Assembly: GCF_029392895.1 (NCBI RefSeq)
Contig: NZ_CP114200.1
Location: 3,379,001-3,443,000, forward strand
DNA from: Streptomyces sp. 71268
Lineage (GTDB): Bacteria > Actinomycetota > Actinomycetes > Streptomycetales > Streptomycetaceae
Direction of reading: 5' to 3'
DNA: 64,000 nt
Positions 41,134 through 49,669 of the stretch are shown here, one piece after another. Within the stretch, counting starts at the first letter, position 1. Each line of letters starts with the position of its first letter. The position numbers were made by a program, and so were the translations under genes. Below the pieces are notes generated by a model. The model saw only the letters and a program-made list of their open reading frames with translations. It was not told where the DNA came from and searched no databases.

Positions 41134-43200
41134 ATGAAGATCTCATTTCTGCTGCACAACGTGTACGGCATCGGTGGAACGATCCGTTCCACGTTCAATG
41201 TGGCGGGCGCCCTCGCCGAACACCACGAGGTGGAGATCGTCTCCCTCATGCGCACCGCGGAGGCGCCGAGCCTCCCGCTGCACGACGCGGTGCGCGTCGT
41301 CAACCTGATCGACCTGCGCAAGGGCCGCTCCAGCGACGCGGACAACCCGCTGCTCAAGCAGATCACCCCGCGCATCCCGGCCGCCGAGGCCAACGGCACG
41401 GTGAACTTCAACGCGCTCACCGACGAGCGCGTCGCCGCCTTCCTCGACTCCACCGACGCGGACGTCGTCATAGCGACCCGCCCTGGCCTGCTCATCTACC
41501 TGGCCGAACTCGGTCGCGGCCGAGGCCGCGACTTCCTGCGCATCGGCCAGGAGCACCGGCTGTACGAGACGCACAAGCCCGCGCTGCGCGCCGCCTGCGA
41601 CGCGGCCATCGCCCGGCTCGACGCCCACACCACCGTCTCCGAGGCCGACGCGGCCACCCACCGCGCCAAGCTGCCCGACATCACCACCCGGCTCGTCGGG
41701 CTGCCCAACGGCGTCCCCGCGACCGACGTCGAGCCCTCCGACGGCACCGCCAAGCTCGTCGTCGCCGCCGGCCGGCTGGTCCCGGTCAAGCGCTACGACC
41801 TGCTCGTCACCGCCTGGGCGACGGTCGCCGCCGCGCACCCGGACTGGAAGCTGCGGCTGTACGGGCGCGGCCCCCAGCACGCCGCGCTGCGCCAGCAGAT
41901 CGACGACCTGGGCCTGGCCGACCACATCACCCTCATGGGCCCGCACGCCCCCATCGAGACCGAGTGGGCCAAGGGCTCGATCGCGGCCGTCACCTCCCGC
42001 GAGGAGTCGTTCGGCATGACGATCGTGGAGGCCATGCACTGCGGCGTGCCCGTGGTGGCCACCAACTGCCCGCACGGCCCCGGCGAGATCATCACGGACG
42101 GCGAGGACGGGCTGCTGGTCACCAACGGCGACGCGGACGCCGTCGCCAAGGGCCTGCTCTCCCTCATCGAGGACGACGACCGGCGCCGCCGGATGGGCCA
42201 GGCCGCCCGCGCAGCCGCCGCGCGCTACGCGCCCGAGCACGTGGCCGCCGCGTACGAGAAGCTGATCGGCGAGCTGTACGCGGCCCGTGGTCGGGCCGTG
42301 CCCCCGCGGGCCGCCGCCGGTTCGCGGGGCCAGCGCAAGCCGCTGACCGACGTCCTCAAGGCCACCGTCAAGAGCCTGGTGCGCAAGCCCCCGCTGCGAC
42401 CCGTCGCCACCTGCCGGGCCGACGGCACGGGCCGCCTCACGCTCAGTGTGCGCGGCGCGGGCGTGCACGGGCCCAAGCTGGCCGTGACGCTGACCGACCG
42501 CGCCAAGGGCGACCAGTTCCACGTCCCGCTCCAGCAGCCGGCCGAGCCCGGCGGGGCCTGGACCGCGGTCGTGGACCACGAGCTGGTCCGGCTCACCGAG
42601 GGCCGCTGGGACCTGCACGTCGTCCGCGGCGACGGCGCCCGCCGCCGCCTGGCCTGCCACTACGCCGAGGGCCGAGGCTTGGTCAACGCGCGACCGCTGG
42701 ACGGTACGCCGTTCACCTGGTGGGTGCCGTACACCACCGTGGACGGCTACCTGGCGCTGCGCACCTGGTACCGCGACGCGCACGCCGAGGCCCACACCGT
42801 GCACGCCGACGACGTCGGCGTCACCGTCACCTGCACCCTGCACGGCACCACGCTGGCCCAGGACGGCACCGGCGCCGCGCCCACCGTCATCGCCAAGCCG
42901 CGCACCGCGGGCAAGGCGTTCACCGCCCCGGTGACCGTGCTGGGCCCGGACCGGTTCCGCTTCACGCTGCGCTACGAGCAGGCGCACGCCACCCGCTCCG
43001 GCAAGGAGGCGGTCGACCCGGTCTGGGACGTCAGCCTCCAGCCGGGCGGCGACGGGCCCGCGATCCTGCGCGTCGGCCGCGTCCTCGGCGACGTCCTCGA
43101 CCGCAACAAGACCGACCTCTACCCCACCGTGGGGGGCGTGCGGCCCTACTTCACCAAGGCCAACAACCTCGCCCTGACCAGCCCCAAGCGCACCGCGTAA
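41134..43200 (+). CDS. GT4 family glycosyltransferase with C-terminal extension
   Basis: This is a 688-residue protein. The first ~385 residues are a GT-B type glycosyltransferase of family 4. The N-terminal MKISFLLHNVYGIGGTIRS loop is followed by the donor-binding VVAAGRLVPVKRYDLLV and RLYGRGPQHAALRQQIDDLGL. The ESFGMTIVEAMHCGVPVVATNCPHGPGEII motif has the E-x7-E pattern of the family. Residues from about 410 onward form a separate beta-rich region without a recognised family, in two similar halves. It has no signal or membrane span, so it acts in the cytosol, possibly in making a wall teichoic acid or other surface polymer. The start lacks a strong Shine-Dalgarno sequence. Confidence 0.85.
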   Translation: MKISFLLHNVYGIGGTIRSTFNVAGALAEHHEVEIVSLMRTAEAPSLPLHDAVRVVNLIDLRKGRSSDADNPLLKQITPRIPAAEANGTVNFNALTDERVAAFLDSTDADVVIATRPGLLIYLAELGRGRGRDFLRIGQEHRLYETHKPALRAACDAAIARLDAHTTVSEADAATHRAKLPDITTRLVGLPNGVPATDVEPSDGTAKLVVAAGRLVPVKRYDLLVTAWATVAAAHPDWKLRLYGRGPQHAALRQQIDDLGLADHITLMGPHAPIETEWAKGSIAAVTSREESFGMTIVEAMHCGVPVVATNCPHGPGEIITDGEDGLLVTNGDADAVAKGLLSLIEDDDRRRRMGQAARAAAARYAPEHVAAAYEKLIGELYAARGRAVPPRAAAGSRGQRKPLTDVLKATVKSLVRKPPLRPVATCRADGTGRLTLSVRGAGVHGPKLAVTLTDRAKGDQFHVPLQQPAEPGGAWTAVVDHELVRLTEGRWDLHVVRGDGARRRLACHYAEGRGLVNARPLDGTPFTWWVPYTTVDGYLALRTWYRDAHAEAHTVHADDVGVTVTCTLHGTTLAQDGTGAAPTVIAKPRTAGKAFTAPVTVLGPDRFRFTLRYEQAHATRSGKEAVDPVWDVSLQPGGDGPAILRVGRVLGDVLDRNKTDLYPTVGGVRPYFTKANNLALTSPKRTA

Positions 43201-43217
43201 GGCAACCCCCACGCCAG

Positions 43218-43250
43218 AGCGGGCGGGCCCGTCCCCCGGGCCCGCCCGCT
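43218..43250. terminator. 13-bp bidirectional hairpin between the glycosyltransferase and truA
   Basis: AGCGGGCGGGCCC (43218-43230) pairs with GGGCCCGCCCGCT (43238-43250) around a 7-nt loop. It lies 18 nt after the glycosyltransferase stop and 69 nt after the convergent truA stop. Confidence 0.75.
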
Positions 43251-43318
43251 CGTCCGTCCGCTCGTCCGCGTCCGACGCCCCCGCGCGGGACCGTCGGCCA
43301 CCGGCCCACGGTCGCCGC

Positions 43319-44185
43319 TCAGCAGCAGCCCGCGGCCCCGCCCGCGCCCGGCAGCGTGCGCTTGTTCCGGGCCTCCCGGCTGCGCGCCGCGAGCAGGTCG
43401 TCGGCCGGGTAGCCGACCTCCTCCAGGGTCAGTCCGTGCGGGCGCACCACGTGCACGGCCGAGTCCCGCACCCCCGCGGCCAGCACCGCGCGCGGCCACT
43501 CCACCGGCCGGTGCCCGTCGCCCACGAAGAGCATCGCGCCCACCAGCGAGCGCACCATGTTGTGGCAGAAGGCGTCCGCCCGCACGGTCGCGGTGATCAC
43601 CCCGTCCGCGCCGCGCTCCCAGGAGAACCGCTGGAGCGTACGGATCGTCGTCGCGCCCTCGCGCCGCTTGCAGTACGCCGCGAAGTCGTGCTCTCCGACG
43701 AGGTGCCCGGCCGCCTCGTTCATGGCCGCCACGTCCAGCGGCCAGTCGTGCCACAGCACGTGACCGCGCAGCAGCGGGTCCACGCCGCCCGGATGGTCGG
43801 TCACCCGGTACGCGTACCGCCGCCAGATCGCCGAGAAGCGGGCGTTGAAGCCCGCCGGCGCCGGCTCGAGGCGCCACACCCGCACGTCGTGCGAGAGCCG
43901 CCCGGCCAGCCGGCGCAGCAGCCGCTCCCGGTGCTCCTCCCAGACCTCGACGGGCAGGTCCACGTGCGCGACCTGCCCCCGCGCGTGCACCCCGGCGTCC
44001 GTGCGGCCGGCCACCGTCAGCTCGTACGTGCGGGACGAGCGCGTCACCGTGCGCAGCGCGTCCTCGATCTCGCCCTGTACGGTGCGCCGGTCGCCCGCCT
44101 GCCGGGCCCAGCCGGAGAAGTCCCTGCCGTCGTAGCTGAGGTCCAGCCGCAGCCGTACCTGCCCGGGGGCCGCCTCGTCGCTCAC
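43319..44185 (-). CDS. truA: tRNA pseudouridine(38-40) synthase
   Basis: TruA isomerises uridines 38-40 in the anticodon stem of tRNAs. It has 288 residues, with the start [19 protein letters not shown], the catalytic Asp63 in [13 protein letters not shown], the [15 protein letters not shown] core and [12 protein letters not shown]. The C-terminal [16 protein letters not shown] helix is also conserved. The GTG at 44185 has AGGA 6 nt upstream; an ATG eight codons earlier is possible. It ends with an unusual GAGGAAGCC tail. It follows rplQ, as is common in actinobacteria, but a hairpin lies between them. Confidence 0.95.
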   Translation of the reverse strand: MSDEAAPGQVRLRLDLSYDGRDFSGWARQAGDRRTVQGEIEDALRTVTRSSRTYELTVAGRTDAGVHARGQVAHVDLPVEVWEEHRERLLRRLAGRLSHDVRVWRLEPAPAGFNARFSAIWRRYAYRVTDHPGGVDPLLRGHVLWHDWPLDVAAMNEAAGHLVGEHDFAAYCKRREGATTIRTLQRFSWERGADGVITATVRADAFCHNMVRSLVGAMLFVGDGHRPVEWPRAVLAAGVRDSAVHVVRPHGLTLEEVGYPADDLLAARSREARNKRTLPGAGGAAGCC

Positions 44186-44224
44186 TCGCCGTCCTTGTCC
44201 ACGCAGCATCCCTGTCTCATGCCG

Positions 44225-44260
44225 AACGGGCCCGCCCCAGAGAACTGGAACGGGCCCGTT
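44225..44260 (-). terminator. 10-bp hairpin between rplQ and truA
   Basis: AACGGGCCCG (44225-44234) pairs with CGGGCCCGTT (44251-44260) over a 16-nt loop. It is placed 44 nt after the rplQ stop. Confidence 0.6.
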
Positions 44261-44303
44261 GGCAACGTCTGTCTCACTCGCCCCGCCGTGGCGGGAGCGG
44301 CAA

Positions 44304-44816
44304 TCAGGCGTCCTTGGCCTCGGTCTCGTCGGCGGCCTCGGCCGGGGCCTGCTCGGCCTCGCCCTTCTTGAGGTCCGCGACGGCCTCGTCGCCGGCGGCG
44401 TCCTTGGCGGACCGCTTGGTGGCGGCCTCAGCCTCACCCACGGCGGTCTGCTGCACGGTCAGCGCCTCGACCAGCTCGATGACGGCCATGGGCGCGTTGT
44501 CGCCACGGCGGTTACCGATCTTGGTGATGCGGGTGTAGCCACCCGGGCGGTTCTCGTAGCGCGGCGCGATCTCCGTGAAGAGGGTGTGCACGACACCCTT
44601 GTCGCGGATGGTCTGCAGCACCAGGCGACGGTTGTGCAGGTCGCCCTTCTTCGCCTTGGTGACCAGGCGCTCGGCGACCGGACGCAGGCGGCGGGCCTTG
44701 GCCTCGGTCGTCTTGATGCGGCCGTGCTCGAACAGCGCCGTGGCGAGGTTCGCGAGCAGCAGACGCTCGTGCGCGGCGCTGCCGCCCAGACGGGCACCCT
44801 TGGCAGGCTTCGGCAT
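44304..44816 (-). CDS. rplQ: 50S ribosomal protein L17
   Basis: L17 lies near the exit tunnel of the large subunit. It has 170 residues. The family core [34 protein letters not shown] and [32 protein letters not shown] is followed by an Ala/Glu-rich C-terminal extension of about 50 residues, typical for Streptomyces. The ATG at 44816 has GAGGAG upstream and is preferred over a start eight codons earlier. It follows rpoA in the alpha block. Confidence 0.97.
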   Translation of the reverse strand: MPKPAKGARLGGSAAHERLLLANLATALFEHGRIKTTEAKARRLRPVAERLVTKAKKGDLHNRRLVLQTIRDKGVVHTLFTEIAPRYENRPGGYTRITKIGNRRGDNAPMAVIELVEALTVQQTAVGEAEAATKRSAKDAAGDEAVADLKKGEAEQAPAEAADETEAKDA

Positions 44817-44893
44817 GGTGTTTCTCCTCGGTGTCTGCACCGGCCGTATCAGGTACCGGTGTCAGTTCCCGGACGGACGATCGTCCGCCGGAA

Positions 44894-44911
44894 CCCGGGC
44901 TCGCGCCCGGG
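44894..44911 (-). terminator. Short GC hairpin between rpoA and rplQ
   Basis: CCCGGGC (44894-44900) pairs with GCCCGGG (44905-44911) around TCGC in the 155-nt gap. It may slow or partly end transcription between the two genes, or stabilise the message. Confidence 0.4.
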
Positions 44912-44971
44912 AAGTCTCGCTGCGTTCCCGGCCGGGACGCGGGGCTGGCCCCCACCCCGGCCGGGAGCGGC

Positions 44972-45994
44972 TCAGTACTGCTCGGTCTCGACGAACCCGG
45001 CGTCCGCGTCGTCGTCGGCGCCGAAGGCGTCCGCGGCGGCGGTCGGGTCGAATCCGGGCGGGCTGTCCTTGAGCGCCAGGCCCATGCCGGCCAGCTTCGC
45101 CTTGACCTCGTCGATCGACTTGGCGCCGAAGTTGCGGATGTCGAGCAGGTCCGCCTCGGAGCGGGCCACCAGCTCGCCCACCGAGTGGATGCCCTCACGC
45201 TTGAGGCAGTTGTACGAGCGGACCGTGAGCTCCAGCTCCTCGATCGGCAGCGCCAGGTCGGCGGCGAGCGCGGCGTCCGTCGGGGACGGGCCCATGTCGA
45301 TGCCCTCGGCGTCCACGTTCAGCTCGCGGGCCAGGCCGAACAGCTCGACCAGGGTCTTACCGGCCGACGCCATGGCGTCACGCGGGCGCATGGCCTGCTT
45401 GGTCTCGACGTCGACGATCAGCTTGTCGAAGTCGGTGCGCTGCTCGACACGGGTCGCCTCGACCTTGTAGGTGACCTTGAGGACCGGCGAGTAGATCGAG
45501 TCGACCGGAATGCGGCCGATCTCCTGGCCGACCTGCTTGTTCTGCACGGCGGAGACGTAGCCGCGACCGCGCTCGACGGTCAGCTCCATCTCCAGCTTGC
45601 CCTTGCCGTTCAGGGTGGCCAGGACCAGGTCCGGGTTGTGCACCTCGACGCCGGCCGGCGGGGCGATGTCCGCGGCGGTGACCAGGCCGGGGCCCTGCTT
45701 GCGCAGGTACATCACGACCGGCTCGTCGTGCTCCGAGGAGACGACGAGCTGCTTGATGTTGAGGATGAGGTCGGTGACGTCCTCCTTGACGCCCGGCACG
45801 GTGGTGAACTCGTGCAGGACCCCGTCGATCCGGATGGACGTGACCGCCGCACCGGGGATCGAGGAGAGGAGCGTACGACGCAGGGAGTTACCGAGGGTGT
45901 AGCCGAAGCCCGGCTCCAGCGGCTCGATCACGAACCGGGAGCGGTACTCGTCTACGACCTCTTCGGTCAGAGAGGGACGCTGAGCGATCAGCAT
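44972..45994 (-). CDS. rpoA: RNA polymerase subunit alpha
   Basis: RpoA assembles RNA polymerase and contacts upstream promoter DNA and activators. It has 340 residues: an N-terminal domain (about 1-230) with [48 protein letters not shown], a flexible linker, and a C-terminal domain (about 250-320) with [50 protein letters not shown] and an acidic tail. The ATG at 45994 gives the usual Streptomyces length. It lies between rpsK and rplQ, as expected. Confidence 0.98.
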   Translation of the reverse strand: MLIAQRPSLTEEVVDEYRSRFVIEPLEPGFGYTLGNSLRRTLLSSIPGAAVTSIRIDGVLHEFTTVPGVKEDVTDLILNIKQLVVSSEHDEPVVMYLRKQGPGLVTAADIAPPAGVEVHNPDLVLATLNGKGKLEMELTVERGRGYVSAVQNKQVGQEIGRIPVDSIYSPVLKVTYKVEATRVEQRTDFDKLIVDVETKQAMRPRDAMASAGKTLVELFGLARELNVDAEGIDMGPSPTDAALAADLALPIEELELTVRSYNCLKREGIHSVGELVARSEADLLDIRNFGAKSIDEVKAKLAGMGLALKDSPPGFDPTAAADAFGADDDADAGFVETEQY

Positions 45995-46169
45995 GAGGTG
46001 TTGCCTCCAGTCTTCGGCACCCACTATTTGATGCCGACGGATACTGCAAGGGTACGGGCGGTACGCCGCCGTGATGGAGGTGTACCGCCCGTGACCCGTG
46101 AGCGACTACCGTCCGTAGCGCGGGTGCGCTGCTTCGGGTAGCGACTCGACTTCTAGCCCAACCGGTCCG

Positions 46170-46574
46170 TCAGACCCGGCGCCGCTTCGGGGGGCGGCAG
46201 CCGTTGTGCGGGGTCGGCGTGACGTCCTGGATGGAGCCGACCTCCAGGCCGGTGGCCTGGAGCGAACGGATCGCGGTCTCACGGCCGGAGCCGGGACCCT
46301 TGACGAAGACGTCCACCTTGCGCATGCCGTGCTCCTGCGCGCGGCGCGCGGCCGACTCGGCGGCCATCTGCGCGGCGAACGGGGTCGACTTGCGCGAGCC
46401 CTTGAAGCCGACGTGGCCGGCAGAGGCCCAGGAGATCACGTTGCCCGTGGGGTCGGTGATCGAGACGATCGTGTTGTTGAACGTGCTCTTGATGTGAGCG
46501 TGCCCGTGGGCGACGTTCTTCTTCTCCTTGCGGCGCACCTTCTTGGCGCCAGCCGTACGGCTCTTCGGAGGCAT
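46170..46574 (-). CDS. rpsK: 30S ribosomal protein S11
   Basis: S11 forms part of the platform of the small subunit, near the mRNA exit. It has 134 residues. The basic start ([19 protein letters not shown]) leads to [47 protein letters not shown] and the end [18 protein letters not shown]. It follows rpsM in the alpha block, with 102 nt between them that holds a small hairpin. Confidence 0.98.
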   Translation of the reverse strand: MPPKSRTAGAKKVRRKEKKNVAHGHAHIKSTFNNTIVSITDPTGNVISWASAGHVGFKGSRKSTPFAAQMAAESAARRAQEHGMRKVDVFVKGPGSGRETAIRSLQATGLEVGSIQDVTPTPHNGCRPPKRRRV

Positions 46575-46636
46575 TCTGATGAACTCCCGTGGAGGTGATC
46601 GGTCCTACAGCTCGGACCGCGAACTGCTCGCGGGGA

Positions 46637-46654
46637 CCGGGGGTAAGCCCCCGG
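46637..46654 (-). terminator. Small hairpin between rpsM and rpsK
   Basis: CCGGGGG (46637-46643) and CCCCCGG (46648-46654) surround a TAAG loop. It may act in attenuation or message stability; the genes on either side are normally co-transcribed. Confidence 0.35.
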
Positions 46655-46676
46655 GCCGCGGCGCGTCCGGTGCGGA

Positions 46677-47057
46677 CTACTTCTTGCCCGGCTTCTTCTT
46701 GCCGGCGATGGCGCGACGCGGGCCCTTGCGGGTGCGGGCGTTGGTGCTCGTGCGCTGACCGTGGACCGGCAGGCCACGACGGTGACGCAGACCCTGGTAG
46801 CAGCCGATCTCGACCTTGCGGCGGATGTCGGCCTGGATCTCACGACGGAGGTCACCCTCGGTCTTGAGGTTGGCGTCCACGTACTCGCGGATCTTGACCA
46901 GGTCCTCTTCGGCCAGGTCGCGCACGCGGGTGTCCGGGTTGACGCCGGTGTTCTTCAGGGTCTCCTGGGCACGGGTGCGACCAATGCCGAAGACGTAGGT
47001 GAGGGCGACCTCCACGCGCTTTTCGCGCGGGAGGTCAACGCCTGCGAGGCGTGCCAT
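46677..47057 (-). CDS. rpsM: 30S ribosomal protein S13
   Basis: S13 sits in the small-subunit head and contacts the P-site tRNA and the large subunit. It has 126 residues: [40 protein letters not shown], the [15 protein letters not shown] helix and the [27 protein letters not shown] tail. It is the first large gene of the alpha block after rpmJ, with 182 nt between the two. Confidence 0.98.
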   Translation of the reverse strand: MARLAGVDLPREKRVEVALTYVFGIGRTRAQETLKNTGVNPDTRVRDLAEEDLVKIREYVDANLKTEGDLRREIQADIRRKVEIGCYQGLRHRRGLPVHGQRTSTNARTRKGPRRAIAGKKKPGKK

Positions 47058-47239
47058 AAATCTGGCTCCAGTTGCTATTCGGAGGTCTTCCGCAACACCA
47101 CTCCCGGGCCTGTGTCACCACGGCCACCGGGTCCCCGGCCTCCGCCGGGGGTGTCGTCCCCTGCGAGGAGGAGACGGGTGATTGCGTATGTACGAGTTGC
47201 TCGCGTCGCGCGAAGGTACTGCGAGGTGCGGGTCGTGCG

Positions 47240-47353
47240 TCAGCCCTGGCGCTGCTTGTGGCGCAGGTTGTCGCAGATGACCATGACCCGGCCGTGACGG
47301 CGGATCACCTTGCACTTGTCGCAGATCTTCTTGACGCTCGGCTTGACCTTCAT
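47240..47353 (-). CDS. rpmJ: 50S ribosomal protein L36, zinc-binding form
   Basis: This small 37-residue protein is read from the ATG at 47353 to the TGA at 47240-47242: [20 protein letters not shown] and on to a C-terminal RHKQRQG. Cys11, Cys14, Cys27 and His32 form the zinc ribbon of the C+ form. Streptomyces often carry a second, zinc-free copy elsewhere under Zur control. It lies between infA and rpsM. Confidence 0.97.
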   Translation of the reverse strand: MKVKPSVKKICDKCKVIRRHGRVMVICDNLRHKQRQG

Positions 47354-47411
47354 GGGTGTGAGGTTCTCCGGGTCGTGCCATCGCCCCACGGGAGCGGGAC
47401 GGCAGCGAGAT

Positions 47412-47633
47412 CTACTTGTAGCGGTAGACGATGCGTCCGCGCGTCAGGTCGTAGGGAGACAGCTCCACCACGACCCGGTCGTCAGGGAGGATGCGGATGT
47501 AGTGCATGCGCATCTTGCCACTGATGTGCGCGAGGACCTGGTGACCGTTCTGGAGCTCCACCTTGAACATGGCGTTCGGGAGGGACTCGATCACGGTGCC
47601 CTCGATTTCGATGGCACCTTGCTTCTTGGCCAC
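47412..47633 (-). CDS. infA: Translation initiation factor IF-1
   Basis: IF-1 blocks the A site of the small subunit during initiation and helps IF-2 and IF-3. It has 73 residues of the S1-like OB fold, with [41 protein letters not shown] and the [21 protein letters not shown] end. The start is the GTG at 47633, giving [10 protein letters not shown]; the frame upstream is not conserved. It opens the infA-rpmJ-rpsM-rpsK-rpoA-rplQ unit. The 339-nt space to map suggests its own promoter. Confidence 0.97.
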   Translation of the reverse strand: MAKKQGAIEIEGTVIESLPNAMFKVELQNGHQVLAHISGKMRMHYIRILPDDRVVVELSPYDLTRGRIVYRYK

Positions 47634-47972
47634 GCTTCGCCCTTCGAATCGGCTACCTTGATCAACTCTCGACACGATCACGCGCTCGCACGCCTCCGAC
47701 CGAGGGAAACGAATGCGGGCGCGCGGATATACGAGAGCCGACGCATCAGTCTACGTCAGGGCTTCCCGAAAGACGAATCCAGGTCTTCTGCCCGTACGTG
47801 GAGATCCTTAAGCAACGCCCCGCTCAGGGGCCGCCCCGGCCGGCCGCGCCGCCACCGGCCCCGCCACACCAGCGCCCAGGCCCCGCGCGACGCCGACACC
47901 GAGCCGGGCCGCGGCCCGGCTCCAGCCTCCGCGTCAGGCCGACGCGGCAGGCCGACGCGGCAGGCCGACGCG
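47634..47972. other. infA promoter region and map 3' flank
   Basis: The gap of 339 nt has no gene. Its infA-proximal part (47640-47790) is less GC-rich than average and is the probable infA promoter and leader. The map-proximal end holds the 13-nt tandem repeat at 47935-47986. Confidence 0.55.
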
Positions 47973-47986
47973 TCAGGCCGACGCGA
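47935..47986. repeat. Four 13-nt tandem repeats across the map stop codon
   Basis: CAGGCCGACGCGG occurs at 47935 and 47948, then twice with a final T (47961) or A (47974). The map stop codon (47973-47975, TCA on this strand) lies at the junction of units three and four and exists only because unit three ends in T. The stop and the last codons are thus part of the repeat. Confidence 0.75.
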
Positions 47987-48815
47987 GCGGGTCCGGCGCC
48001 GTCGTCACGCCGTACTCCGCCAGCTTCGCCTTACCGCCGTCCACCGCGGTCAGCACCAGCGGGCCCTCCTCGGTCAGCGCCACCGAGTGCTCCCAGTGGC
48101 TCGACCAGGAGCCGTCGTCCGTCTTGACCGTCCAGTCGTCGGCGAGCACGTGTGTGGCCGCCGTGCCCAGGCTCACCATCGGCTCGATCGCGATGCAGAA
48201 GCCCGGCACCAGCTTCGGACCCTTGCCGCGCTTGCGCGTGACGTAGTTCAGCAGATGCGGCTCCATGTGCATCTCGCTGCCGATGCCGTGGCCGCCGTAG
48301 TCCTCGATGATCCCGTACCGGCCGGACGCCGGACGCGGCTGCCGGCGGATGTAGCCCTCGATCGCCTTGGAGATGTCCACCAGCCGGTTGCCCTTGCGCA
48401 CCGCGGCGATCCCGGCCCACATGGACTCCTCGGTCACCCGGCTCAGCTCGTGCAGCTCCGGCGCGTGGCCCTCGCCCACGAAGGCCGTGAACGCCGCGTC
48501 GCCGTGCCAGCCGTCGACGATGGCGCCGGCGTCGATGGAGATGATGTCGCCGTCCTTCAGGACCGTCTCCCGGTCCGGGATGCCGTGCACCACCACGTCG
48601 TTCACCGACGTGCAGATCGTGGCCGGGAAGCCCCCGTACCCCAGGAAGTTCGACTTCGCGCCGGCGTCGGCGAGCACCTTGCGGGCGGCCTCGTCCAGGT
48701 CCCTGGTGGTGGCGCCCACGACGGCCGCCTCCCGGCACGCCTGGTGGACGCGCGCGACGACCAGCCCCGCCTCGCGCATCTTCGCGATCTGCTCCGGGGT
48801 CTTGATCTCCAGCAT
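47973..48815 (-). CDS. map: Type I methionine aminopeptidase
   Basis: MetAP removes the N-terminal Met from new proteins. It has 280 residues from the ATG at 48815 (MLEIKTPEQIAKMREAG). The five metal ligands are visible in ISIDAGAIVDGWHGDAAFT (two Asp), GGHGIGSEMH (His), FCIAIEPMVSLG (Glu) and SHWEHSVALTEEGPLVLT (Glu). It follows adk, with 158 nt and a strong hairpin in between, so it may have its own promoter. The last residues (DPLASA) and stop fall in a 13-nt tandem repeat, so the C terminus may differ among relatives. Confidence 0.97.
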   Translation of the reverse strand: MLEIKTPEQIAKMREAGLVVARVHQACREAAVVGATTRDLDEAARKVLADAGAKSNFLGYGGFPATICTSVNDVVVHGIPDRETVLKDGDIISIDAGAIVDGWHGDAAFTAFVGEGHAPELHELSRVTEESMWAGIAAVRKGNRLVDISKAIEGYIRRQPRPASGRYGIIEDYGGHGIGSEMHMEPHLLNYVTRKRGKGPKLVPGFCIAIEPMVSLGTAATHVLADDWTVKTDDGSWSSHWEHSVALTEEGPLVLTAVDGGKAKLAEYGVTTAPDPLASA

Positions 48816-48868
48816 GGGTCGCCTTCTTCCACCTTCCGGGGTTCGTGATACCTGCACACACAACAGTA

Positions 48869-48900
48869 CGGCCGTGGCGCTCCCAGGAGCACCACGGCCG
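48869..48900 (-). terminator. Hairpin between adk and map
   Basis: CGGCCGTGG (48869-48877) pairs with CCACGGCCG (48892-48900), and an inner GCTCC/GGAGC stem (48879-48883/48886-48890) extends it around a CA loop. The long stem makes partial or full termination after adk likely. Confidence 0.65.
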
Positions 48901-48973
48901 CACACACACTGTCACCGCACCGCGGCGGGCACCCGAACGCGTACGTCGCGGCCGGCCCGCCCCGCTCACGGAC

Positions 48974-49669
48974 TCACGGACCGGGAACGGTCCGCCCGTC
49001 GGCCTCCGGGGCCCGCTCGGCCCGCTGCGGCAGGGCGTCCATGGCCCGCTGCGTGACCTCGGCCACCTTGCCCAGCGCCGAGATCGTCACGACCAGGCCC
49101 TGGGCCTTGTAGAAGTCGATGATCGGCTCGGTCTCGCTGTGGTAGACCTCGAGGCGCTTGCGGACCGTTTCCTCGCTGTCGTCCTCGCGCTGGTACAGGG
49201 CGCCGCCGCAGATGTCGCAGACGCCCTCCACCTTCGGCTTGCTGTACTCCACGTGGAAGGTGTGGCTGGAGTCCGTACGGCAGGTGCGCCGGCCGGCGAT
49301 CCGCTTCACGACCTCGCCCTCGGGGACCTCCAGGTCCAGCACCGCGTCGAGCCGCAGCCCCTCGTCGGCCAGGAGCTGGTCGAGGACCTTGGCCTGGTGG
49401 AGGTTGCGCGGGAACCCGTCGAGCAGGAAACCGTGCTCCGCGTCGGGCTGGGCCATGCGGTCCTTGGCCATGCCCACCGTGACCTCGTCCGGCACCAGTT
49501 GTCCGGCCTTCATGTACTCCTGGGCCTTCTGGCCCAGGGGCGTGCCCTGACTGATGTTCGCGCGGAAAAGGTCACCCGTGGAAATGTGCGGGATTGACAA
49601 GTTCTTGGCGAGGTACGCGGCCTGCGTTCCCTTGCCCGCCCCGGGAGGCCCGACGAGGACGATTCGCAT
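48974..49669 (-). CDS. adk: Adenylate kinase
   Basis: Adk balances ATP, ADP and AMP. It has 231 residues: the P-loop VGPPGAGKGTQA, the AMP-binding HISTGDLFR and LDGFPRNLHQA, and the LID domain. The LID (about residues 125-160) has RRTCRTDSSHTFHVEYSKP and VCDICGG, so one Cys of the usual first pair is missing, as is common in actinobacteria; a zinc site of mixed type is possible. The ATG at 49669 overlaps the stop of secY, so the two are coupled. Confidence 0.97.
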   Translation of the reverse strand: MRIVLVGPPGAGKGTQAAYLAKNLSIPHISTGDLFRANISQGTPLGQKAQEYMKAGQLVPDEVTVGMAKDRMAQPDAEHGFLLDGFPRNLHQAKVLDQLLADEGLRLDAVLDLEVPEGEVVKRIAGRRTCRTDSSHTFHVEYSKPKVEGVCDICGGALYQREDDSEETVRKRLEVYHSETEPIIDFYKAQGLVVTISALGKVAEVTQRAMDALPQRAERAPEADGRTVPGP

